From the NCBI RefSeq assembly GCF_001730225.1, contig NZ_MIJE01000007.1:1-35921 (forward strand): DNA of 35,921 bases, read 5' to 3'. Shown here piece by piece: positions 24,742 through 33,100 of the stretch. Position numbers and translations under genes: made by a program. This stretch comes from Desulfuribacillus alkaliarsenatis. GTDB lineage: Bacteria; Bacillota; Bacilli; Desulfuribacillales; Desulfuribacillaceae. Positions within the stretch are counted from its first letter, which is position 1. Every line of letters begins with the position of its first letter. The notes below the pieces were generated by a model that worked only from the letters and a program-made list of their open reading frames with translations, was not told the origin of the DNA and did not search any database.

Positions 24742-25767
24742 ATGACAAGAACTAATGGGAAACGAAAAAAAATAAATAAAGTAACACTGATAGTTTTAAG
24801 TGTGGTAATAACCCTAGGGTTAGTAATTGGTGGAACAGCTATGTGGGGAGTTAATAAGTTTAGAGATTTAGCAGGAGGTATGTACGAACCACTACCAAAT
24901 GGTCAAGATTCACAATCAGGCAAACAAAATAAAGCAAAAGCCAATGAATTAGAAGGATTTCATATATTGATACTTGGTGTTGATTCTCGTGATGGAGGAG
25001 CCGCTAGGTCTGATACAGTTATGATAGCAACTGTAAACCCTCATTTGGAGGAAATTATGTTGACGTCACTTCCTCGTGATACCTATGTAGCAGTGCAAGG
25101 TAGAGGTAATACAAAGCTTAATCATGCTATGGCATACGGAGGTGTGCCCCTAGCAAAGGAAACAGTAGAACGTTTTCTAGGTATAAAAGTTGATCATTAT
25201 TTGACAATAGATTTCAATGGCTTCCAGGATGCCATTGATGTCCTTGGTGGAGTATATATCGATGTGGAAAGACCGATGCGCTATTACGACCCAACAGATG
25301 GTACGAATATAAATATCAGAGCAGGTTATCAACTGCTAGATGGCAAGAATGCCTTAGACTACGTGCGTTATCGCAGTGATGCGGAAGCGGATTTTGGACG
25401 AATTCGCAGGCAGCAGGACTTTATTCGTGCAGTAGCAGAGCGCGCAACAACTTTTACCCAAGTTACAAGGGTTATTCCGTTTGTAGAATCAGCTAGTAAA
25501 GGTGTCCGTACAGATATTCATCCTTCAAATATCGAGGCGCTTGTAAGAAAGTTTTTTGGAGTCCGTGGTACTTCTATTCACTCTATGGAGATTGAGAGCA
25601 GAAGTTATATAGGAACTGATGGACTATGGTACGTGGAAATCAAGCAAGCAGAACGAAACCGTATTGGCAGAGCCCTAGATGAATTTAAAAATAAAAAGCC
25701 AGACAAAGCTTTGATGGAACAAAACAACAGTCAGAAAAATGATCAAGAAAGTGCAGCCAGTGCATAA
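24742..25767 (+). CDS. LytR-CpsA-Psr (LCP) family wall-polymer ligase
   Basis: A protein of 341 residues. It has a short basic cytoplasmic start, one membrane helix (about 13-36), then an extracellular LCP domain: GVDSRDGGAARSDTVMIATV, LTSLPRDTYV, KLNHAMAYGG, DHYLTIDFNGFQDAIDVLGG and the Arg-rich YVRYRSDAEADFGRIRRQQ, where conserved Arg and Asp residues bind the polyprenyl pyrophosphate. LCP enzymes attach wall teichoic acids or other glycopolymers from lipid carriers to peptidoglycan. It is the first gene of an operon, 15 bases ahead of the TagA-like gene. AAAGGAG precedes the ATG. It probably ligates the polymer pyruvylated by CsaB. Confidence 0.93.
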   Translation: MTRTNGKRKKINKVTLIVLSVVITLGLVIGGTAMWGVNKFRDLAGGMYEPLPNGQDSQSGKQNKAKANELEGFHILILGVDSRDGGAARSDTVMIATVNPHLEEIMLTSLPRDTYVAVQGRGNTKLNHAMAYGGVPLAKETVERFLGIKVDHYLTIDFNGFQDAIDVLGGVYIDVERPMRYYDPTDGTNINIRAGYQLLDGKNALDYVRYRSDAEADFGRIRRQQDFIRAVAERATTFTQVTRVIPFVESASKGVRTDIHPSNIEALVRKFFGVRGTSIHSMEIESRSYIGTDGLWYVEIKQAERNRIGRALDEFKNKKPDKALMEQNNSQKNDQESAASA

Positions 25768-25782
25768 AGGAGCGGCTTTTAT

Positions 25783-26538
25783 ATGAAAGAATTAATCCCA
25801 AAGGTACGCATTCTCGATATTCCCTTCTCAGTCATGGGTATGGATGAGACAGTACGATACTGTGATGAATTAATTCAATCGAAGACACCGCACCATATAA
25901 TAACAGCAAACCCGGAAATCGTCATACTAGCTCAAGAAAATAAAGAGCTTAAGGATATAATAGAGGCAGCCCAGCTTGTTACCTGTGACGGAACAGGTGT
26001 AGTATGGGCTACACAATATACAGACTTTCCTGCAAAGGAGCGGGTGACAGGATTTGATTTAACATTACAATTATTCGCACTATGCTCTGAAAAGAACTAT
26101 TCAGTATATTTTGTAGGAGCTAAACCAGAAGTTATGGAAGCAGCTATTAACGAAATTAAGAAGCAGTGGCCAAAGCTAGATATAGTAGGGCATCATCATG
26201 GATATTTTCGCGTTGGCGATGAACAGAAAACTATTGAGGATATTCAAACTAAAAAACCAGAAGTGTTATTTGTCGCATTAGGCGCACCAAGGCAGGAATT
26301 CTGGATTTCAGAGCATCTCAAAAAATTAGAGGTTCCACTAACAATTGGAGTTGGTGGTTCCTTTGATGTGTTATCGGGGACCATGAAGCGGGCTCCAGAA
26401 ATTTGGCAACGCCTTCACGTCGAATGGTTATATCGACTAATTAAGCAGCCAAGTAGGTGGAGGAGGATGCTTGCCCTACCAAAATTTGCGTATTATGTGC
26501 TAAAAAGCAAAAAAATAAGTGCTAATACTACAAAATAA
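25783..26538 (+). CDS. WecG/TagA/CpsF-family glycosyltransferase
   Basis: A protein of 251 residues with family motifs in order: ITANPEIVILAQENKEL near 39-55, VTCDGTGVVWAT near 66-77, YFVGAKPEVMEAA, EVLFVALGAPRQEFWI near 165-180, and GVGGSFDVLSGTMKRAPEIW near 192-211, ending in a basic membrane-associating tail. TagA-type enzymes add N-acetylmannosamine (ManNAc) to GlcNAc-diphospho-undecaprenol, the committed step of wall polymer linkage-unit synthesis. AAGGAG precedes the ATG. It lies between the LCP and TagO-like genes in one operon, so it should act directly after the TagO-like step. The donor sugar is inferred from the family. Confidence 0.93.
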   Translation: MKELIPKVRILDIPFSVMGMDETVRYCDELIQSKTPHHIITANPEIVILAQENKELKDIIEAAQLVTCDGTGVVWATQYTDFPAKERVTGFDLTLQLFALCSEKNYSVYFVGAKPEVMEAAINEIKKQWPKLDIVGHHHGYFRVGDEQKTIEDIQTKKPEVLFVALGAPRQEFWISEHLKKLEVPLTIGVGGSFDVLSGTMKRAPEIWQRLHVEWLYRLIKQPSRWRRMLALPKFAYYVLKSKKISANTTK

Positions 26539-26590
26539 TGATATGATGGTAGATGGTGAACATAGTCCGATATAGGGAAAGGAAGGTTGC

Positions 26591-27718
26591 ATGGGGAACA
26601 TATTGATTTATGGGGTATTTTTTGTAATCGCGTTTGGTATTTCGTTTCTAATAACACCACAAATTAAAAAGCTTGCGATTGCAATAGGGGCTGTAGATCA
26701 ACCAGAGCAACGCAAGGTGCATTCGAAGGTTATGCCTCGAATGGGTGGTTTGGCTATTTGTTTAGCTTTTTTCATACCATTAATAATGGTGTTAAAGTTT
26801 AATATATTACATATTAGTAGTCCGATTTTCACTGAGCAACAGATAATTGGTTTTCTAATAGGTGGGGCAATTATTATTCTTGTCGGATTAATCGACGATA
26901 AGTATCAAATATCCGCAAAGTATAAATTCCTTGGTCAACTGATTGCGGCTTCAATTGTAATATATTCTGGAATCCAAGTTCAATTTATTACGTTGCCTGA
27001 TCAGGGTGTATTCGAGTTTGGTTGGCTAAGTATACCAATTACATTATTATGGATTATAGGTATCACAAACGCGCTGAACCTTATTGATGGATTAGATGGA
27101 CTAGCTGCTGGAGTCGCATCTATTGCTTTAGCAACTATTAGTATTATTGGCTTTGCTATGGGGAATGTAATTGTTGCTTTTATGGCACTTCTATTGTTAG
27201 CTAGTACGCTAGGATTCTTAGTGCATAATTTCTATCCAGCTAAAATTTTTATGGGTGACACAGGCGCTCTTTTCTTAGGCTATAACTTAGCTATATTCTC
27301 GATTCTAGGATTTAAGCACGTTACATTGATTTCTTTTATAATTCCAATTTTAATCCTAGGAGTACCAATAGCAGACACGCTATTTGCAATTGTTCGACGC
27401 TTCCTGTCTAAGCAAGCCATAAGCGAACCAGATAAGCATCATTTGCATCATTGCTTATTAAAAATGGGATGCTCCCATAGACAAACGGTCTTAATTATTT
27501 ATACGATTAGCATGTTTTTCAGTGCTACTGCGATTATATTTACACAAGCAGAAGCATGGATGGCACTAACAATACTAGGCCTCTTATTCATAGTATTCGC
27601 CATCGGTGCAGATGTGATAAATATTTTGAATCGCCGCGAACGTTTTATAGTGAGGTTTATAGAAGACTCTATAGGGAAGCAAATCCCAGAGAAACAAAAT
27701 TATAAGGCTAATAGATAG
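26591..27718 (+). CDS. MraY/WecA/TagO-family undecaprenyl-phosphate sugar-1-phosphate transferase
   Basis: A protein of 375 residues with about ten to eleven membrane helices. Catalytic motifs of the WecA/TagO group are present: VDQPEQRKVHSKVMPRMGGL near 36-55, GLIDDKYQISAKYKF near 99-113 (DD pair), NALNLIDGLDGLAAG near 161-175, FYPAKIFMGDTGALFLGY near 213-230, and the His-rich DKHHLHHCLLKMG near 280-292. It transfers GlcNAc-1-phosphate (likely) from UDP-GlcNAc to undecaprenyl phosphate, the first membrane step of wall polymer synthesis. It is the last gene of the operon, followed by a strong terminator. Confidence 0.93.
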   Translation: MGNILIYGVFFVIAFGISFLITPQIKKLAIAIGAVDQPEQRKVHSKVMPRMGGLAICLAFFIPLIMVLKFNILHISSPIFTEQQIIGFLIGGAIIILVGLIDDKYQISAKYKFLGQLIAASIVIYSGIQVQFITLPDQGVFEFGWLSIPITLLWIIGITNALNLIDGLDGLAAGVASIALATISIIGFAMGNVIVAFMALLLLASTLGFLVHNFYPAKIFMGDTGALFLGYNLAIFSILGFKHVTLISFIIPILILGVPIADTLFAIVRRFLSKQAISEPDKHHLHHCLLKMGCSHRQTVLIIYTISMFFSATAIIFTQAEAWMALTILGLLFIVFAIGADVINILNRRERFIVRFIEDSIGKQIPEKQNYKANR

Positions 27719-27730
27719 ATTGTGAATATC

Positions 27731-27762
27731 ACCTTACAGAATAATTCTGTAAGGTATTTTTG
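27731..27762 (+). terminator. Rho-independent terminator of the LCP-TagA-TagO operon
   Basis: The perfect 11-bp stem accttacagaa/ttctgtaaggt with a 3-base loop is followed by atttttgt. Confidence 0.92.
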
Positions 27763-27816
27763 TATTATGCAATAGTTTTAGGTGCTTTGTGCTTTTTAGA
27801 CTGTTTATTCATCTGC

Positions 27817-27941
27817 AATAGATGGCTGGGTGTCGATGAGCGAACTTTGGCGTAAGCTTTTAGGCATGCTTAGCCAATCCAAGCCTTAGCAAACCTTAAA
27901 GCTGTAGACGTAGTGAGCGAATTGATGCCCAGACATCTATT
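27817..27941. repeat. Palindromic intergenic element, copy B
   Basis: The ends pair over 21 bases: aatagatggctgggtgtcgat (first 20 bases from 27817) with the segment 27921-27941 (attgatgcccagacatctat). Compared with copy A, the arms have changed on both sides while remaining paired. The internal block tgtcgatgagcgaactttgg (27831-27850) is identical to copy A, as is most of gtagtgagcgaattgat. Inside, agctttta..gg pairs with ccttaaagct. It again lies between convergent genes (TagO-like and DUF3231). Apart from it and the terminator, 27719-27990 contains nothing recognisable. Confidence 0.7.
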
Positions 27942-27990
27942 CTGACTAACCAATCAATTCACCAATCAATCTCACCTATGCTCCACTAAC

Positions 27991-28515
27991 CTAATCATTC
28001 CCATGAATAACTGGTTTGCTGGTATGTAGCGGTGGAGGTACTAACCAACCCTTCTCTTTCTTCATACGTAATAATCGAGAACCATATTGCAGCTTTAATG
28101 CGTGGTATTGTGTAAACATTGCAGCAATATCCTCACGAATCGATTGACCGATTATTGTACTGCATAATACTAGTCCAGCAGTGATGTCTGCAGCCAATCC
28201 CCCTGCAATTTCAGGGTCGGTAAATCGAGCCCCTGTAGGAATTTGTGCATTCGAGGCAAAAGGACGCTCAGGTGCAGCTAAAGGCAACCCGATTCCATTG
28301 ACCTTGAGAATTCTTTCTAATTGATCAATCTCTGGACGAATACAGTTTTGAATTTTGTCGCTAATGAAATTGCGTAATTGCTCATCATCCGCATGATTTA
28401 AAAATGTTTGGTAAGCTACTAATGCACTGTTAGCTGCATGTAGATAACCCCAAATTGCAAAAATTTCACCGTAATGTAACGGCTCCTCTTTAGAATTTCC
28501 AGCCAAAATACCCAT
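27991..28515 (-). CDS. DUF3231 family protein
   Basis: A protein of 174 residues. MGILAGNSKEEPLHYGEIFA at the start, the central segment NGIGLPLAAPERP and the long four-helix-like pattern match DUF3231, a family seen mainly in Bacillales spore-formers and related to ferritin-like/coat-F-type helical bundles. No clear metal-binding ExxH set is visible, so I do not assign enzymatic activity. AGGAGG precedes the ATG at good spacing. It is a single gene, convergent with the TagO-like gene. A link to sporulation is family-level suspicion only. Confidence 0.8.
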   Translation of the reverse strand: MGILAGNSKEEPLHYGEIFAIWGYLHAANSALVAYQTFLNHADDEQLRNFISDKIQNCIRPEIDQLERILKVNGIGLPLAAPERPFASNAQIPTGARFTDPEIAGGLAADITAGLVLCSTIIGQSIREDIAAMFTQYHALKLQYGSRLLRMKKEKGWLVPPPLHTSKPVIHGND

Positions 28516-28654
28516 GAAAAAACCTCCTAATAATTATATAAGTGTTCTTTGGATTAGACGTCTCAAGACACTATCTATGATTATTTGGAGGTTTAATAAA
28601 TTTTATACGTGTAGCATTTACATTGCTTTATCTCATTGGAGTTTATAAGCATGG

Positions 28655-29821
28655 CTAGAATGAACGGCGAAAAAACAAGTCATCGATTGAGTTCATTAAG
28701 TCTGTTGCAGAGATTTCTGGTGCACCTGCATTAACTCTAGGAATCTGTAGCGCAGATGTTTCATAAGTGACTAGTCCAGGCTGATTTGTAAACAAGTATT
28801 GTAAACCTGCCCTTTTGGACTGCTCAATTACATAGTCGTTATATGCTCCATAAGGATAAGACAAGCCAGATACAACATGTGGGCGGAGTCTGTTTTCTAG
28901 GTAGCTTCGGGAGAGTATCATATCCTGATAGATTCTAGTTTCAAACTCTTCCTGTGTTTCTACTCTGCCAAGGTCCCTGCGGTAAACTCTCCCAGTCATT
29001 GACGGAATTGGATCACCATTACCTGGCTCATAAGAATGCAATGAGTAGGTATGGGACTGCACCTCGAATAATGGATGACGTTGAATAATTCTTAGCTCCT
29101 CCCAGGTCACATGAGGATAGTTAATCCAATCAGGTGCTGTGTGACTTTCCTTAAATGACGAGCGTACGATTACAAAAAAAGTAGACGGTATGCCCTCATC
29201 CCGTAGCCTTGGGAAAACATATTGATAAAAACTCTGATATCCATCGTCAAAGGTTATATGATATCCAGCGTTTGGTAGTTTATTAATAAAATCGATACTT
29301 TCACGCATCCATTCATCTTCAGCTGGAGTAAATCTTCTATCTAACGATTGTAGTCTTCGGGTCTCTTCTGCTATACGTAGAAACCGCGTTAATTCCCGAT
29401 ATGAAACAGGCTCGTATTCACTAGCTTGTAATATGCTTATGTGCTCGTCAAAGCGTTCCGGTGTAACAGTAATTGGATTATTCTCTAATTCTGGGTCAAT
29501 ATGATGATAGGTCAAAACTACAAAAGCAGGCTTAGCCAGAGCAGCTGTTAATAGTGTTAGCAGGCTATCATCTGCGGTAGCACTGTCTAGGTCAGTTTCT
29601 GTACCTGTGCCATTGACATCGCTTGTATCGCTATCAATTCCATCACTTATTGCATCATCATCAAATCTTACTTCGTCAGCAGCTTCTTCTACGGGCATGT
29701 CCCCTATAGTTTCAGTAGCATCTGCCTGGAATGCAGACCAGATAATATAACCAGCAAAGCTTACAAAAACGAGGGATACTATGGTTACTATAGTTAAAAT
29801 AAGTTGAAATAGCTTTGACAT
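28655..29821 (-). CDS. Membrane-anchored polysaccharide deacetylase (NodB/PgaB-like)
   Basis: A protein of 388 residues with an N-terminal membrane anchor (about 5-28), an acidic linker rich in Asp/Thr/Ser (about 40-90), and a carbohydrate esterase 4 domain. Visible motifs are VVLTYHHIDPE near 101-111, ITFDDGYQSF near 189-198 (catalytic and metal Asp about 192-193), the metal-binding SHTYSLHS with His near 257 and 262, and LSYPYGAYND near 317. The order resembles IcaB/PgaB-type deacetylases of poly-N-acetylglucosamine and related spore or wall enzymes. It would act outside the membrane on N-acetylated glycans. AGGAGGGG precedes the ATG. It is a single gene divergent from gltB. Confidence 0.92.
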   Translation of the reverse strand: MSKLFQLILTIVTIVSLVFVSFAGYIIWSAFQADATETIGDMPVEEAADEVRFDDDAISDGIDSDTSDVNGTGTETDLDSATADDSLLTLLTAALAKPAFVVLTYHHIDPELENNPITVTPERFDEHISILQASEYEPVSYRELTRFLRIAEETRRLQSLDRRFTPAEDEWMRESIDFINKLPNAGYHITFDDGYQSFYQYVFPRLRDEGIPSTFFVIVRSSFKESHTAPDWINYPHVTWEELRIIQRHPLFEVQSHTYSLHSYEPGNGDPIPSMTGRVYRRDLGRVETQEEFETRIYQDMILSRSYLENRLRPHVVSGLSYPYGAYNDYVIEQSKRAGLQYLFTNQPGLVTYETSALQIPRVNAGAPEISATDLMNSIDDLFFRRSF

Positions 29822-29977
29822 GATTACCCCTCCTAGGTAGGTATAGAATCATTTTACACTATTTCGAGTTTTTTCACATCTATCTATTGTTTTATACAAC
29901 TGAATATATAAATAAATGCATAAACAAATTATAGATATTACTAGAAAAAGCTTACCTGTTATAGTAATATCAGGCTC

Positions 29978-30006
29978 TTGTATTTGTATTCGATTATATG
30001 TATAAT
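29978..30006 (+). promoter_or_regulatory. gltB promoter
   Basis: TTGTAT, a 17-base spacer and a perfect TATAAT, about 95 bases before the gltB start. The leader between them is AT-rich with no structure I recognise. Confidence 0.65.
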
Positions 30007-30100
30007 TAATAACCATTAATCATCAATTTAAAGCAGTAAAGTAGCTTAATCCGAATTAGATTAGTCGTGATTGATGATGGTATATAAGGAGGAATATAAG

Positions 30101-33100
30101 ATGACAAGAGAACATGATAGCTGTGGTATTTTTGCTACAGTTGAGAAGGATGGTCAACCTAAACGTCATAATGTCGAGCGCACTATTGATTCATTAATTA
30201 AAATGGAACATCGCGCAGGCTTTATCGATGGCGAAGGGGATGGTTGCGGTGTTCTTACAGATATTCCTCGTAAAATATGGGCGGAGTATCTAGAGAAGGA
30301 CGGGCGCGATCCAAAGATAGCTGAAGATAAGTCATTTTTTGTGGCACATATCTTAATCCCGAAATCACTAGGGGAGCATTGCGAATGGGTTAAAGACCAG
30401 GTTCGCAGTTTTTTGTATGAAGCAGGCATTCGGATTTATGTTGATATCATTGGTAACGTTGTCCATGATGCACTTGGACCAATGGCAAAGGCGGAAGAGC
30501 CTGTTTTTTGGCAGCTAGGTTGTCAAATTCGCAAACGGGAATCGGCGAGTAGAGATGTTGCTTCGAATTTAACTGCATTTGAAATGGACAAACTATTATT
30601 CGATATTCTAGTGAAGATTGAAAACCTAACGCCTGTGCACGTAGCTTCCATGAGCAGATATTCTGTAATTTACAAGGTTATGGGTGCAGCGAGTGTGTTG
30701 CCAGAATACTATCCAGATTTAAAGAACCCTAATTTCGGAAGTGTAGTTACGATTGGACATAATCGTTACTCTACTAACACATTATCCACGTTTGAACGAG
30801 TACAACCATTTTCTTTATTAGGGCATAACGGTGAATTAAATACTATTAGTCGCTTACGTGAAGAAGGGAAGATGCTCGGTATCCCGATGATTAAGGACGC
30901 CAGTGATTCCCAGGATTTAAACAGAACTATTGAAGCGTTAATTTGCAAATATGACTTTTCACTGTTTGAAGCGATGGAGCTTGTATTCCCACCAATAGCT
31001 TATGAGATTAAAAGATTCGATGAAAAACTACAGGATTTATACGCTTACTACCGTCAATTACTTGGGCCGTATGCCCAGGGGCCGGCAGGGATTGTGTCTA
31101 GACACCGTAACCAGTGTGTGTTTGCTGTTGACGCACTAGGATTACGTCCGTTATGGTTTATTGATGCTGAGGATGCTTATTTCTTTAGCTCTGAGCAGGG
31201 TGTAATTCCTCTAGAAACGATGGTAAGTGATCCAGCACCACTCGCACCAGGGGAGAAAGTAGCTATTGAGCTACAGTATACAGCAGATAATAGAGAGACA
31301 AATGGCACGACACTTTATAGATACAGCGATTACCAGCAGCAGGTATATCAGCTTGCTCGTGAAAAATGCAACTTCGATGGATACTCCAAATACGTTCATT
31401 TCACATCTGAGCGCTCCTATTGTGATTCAGATGACGATATAGTTGAACAATTAACTAAAAGAAATATCAAATTCAGTGATGACACTGATGGACAAAGATT
31501 AATGCAAGCATTTGCTTGGGATACTGATGACATACAATTGGCAAGTCAGATGCAATTAACGGGAACGGAAGCAGTACGTTCAATGGGCTTTGATGGTCCG
31601 TTGGCATGTTTATCAAAGGATAAGCAAAACCTAGCAGATTACATGAAAGAAAGCGTTGCCGTCGTAACAAACCCAGCGATTGACCGTGAACGTGAGATGG
31701 AGCATTTCTCTACCCGTGTTATTCTTGGATATCGACCAACGATGAACAGTCAGGAATCTGCTGATTTCAAGCGGGTGGAAATTCGCAGTCCAATCCTATT
31801 AGGTGGAGAGCGTAACGGCTTACCGGTAGAACGTGGTCAATATCGTCACATTGCCGAAAAGCTTCATACCTATATGATTGAAGATCTCATCCTTGAATTT
31901 CCTGAGAACAAGGTACATGTATTCCAAACCACATATGCTGGCGAAGAAACAATGCTAGACGGTGTACGTCGTATTCGCCGCGATGTAATCGAAGCCGTGG
32001 AAAATGGCGCAGAGCTGATTATCTTTGATGATACACAGGCCTTTAAACAAGGACAAAAATGGATTGACCCATTAGTAATATTATCTGCAGTAGATATTCA
32101 ATTGAAACGCCACTTTGACAACGCTGGTGTTAATCTGCGTCGTAAGTGCAGCTTGATTCTGCGTTCTGGTGGGATTCGCAATCTACATGACTTTATGATG
32201 GCGATGGGACTTGGTGCTGATGCTATTAATCCGTATCTGTTATTAGAGTTTGTCGGCTCCGAGGAACCGCGTAAATCCATTCGTAACCTCTATACGGGCT
32301 TACAAAAAGGAATCGAAAAGGTATTATCGACACTAGGAATTCACGAGCTACGTGGCTATGCGCGCCTATTCTCAAGTGTGGGCTTAAAGCCAGAGGTTAT
32401 TAAATATTTAGGTGTTCGCAACTTCTCTGCTTCAGAAAAGGCAGGACTTGGTTTTAAGGAAATGGATAAGGATATGGAAGAGCGACTGGCGACCTTTGCC
32501 AGCGAAGACAAACCGCAGCTTGCTAAGGTGTTCCATTACTATCCAAAAATTTGGAAGGTGGCTGCTAAGGCGGCAAGGGGAGAAGGCTCCTACGGTGAGT
32601 TTTTAGAAAAGCTTGAAAACCTTGAAAAAGAAAACCCGATCAGTTTACGTCACACATGGGATTTGAAGCTTACAGACACAAGCGAAGAAGTAACGACTGA
32701 GAATGTCAACATTAGTGCAGGTAAGCATCGCCTACCATTTGTAATCAGCTCAATGTCATTTGGTTCACAGAATGAAGTAGCGTTCCGTGCCTATGCAGAA
32801 GCGGCTGACCGTTTGGATATGATTTCATTAAACGGTGAGGGTGGCGAGATTCCTGACATGCTAGGAAAGTACAGGAAAACCCGTGGTAAGCAGATTGCTT
32901 CAGGGCGCTTTGGTGTTAATATTAACTTAATGAATTCATCAGACTTAATAGAAATTAAAATTGGCCAAGGGGCAAAACCAGGTGAAGGTGGTCACTTGCC
33001 AGGGTCCAAGGTATCTGAAAAAGTAGCTGAAGCCCGTAATGCGACCCCAGGTGTAGACTTAATTTCACCGTCTAACCATCACGATATCTATTCTATAGAA

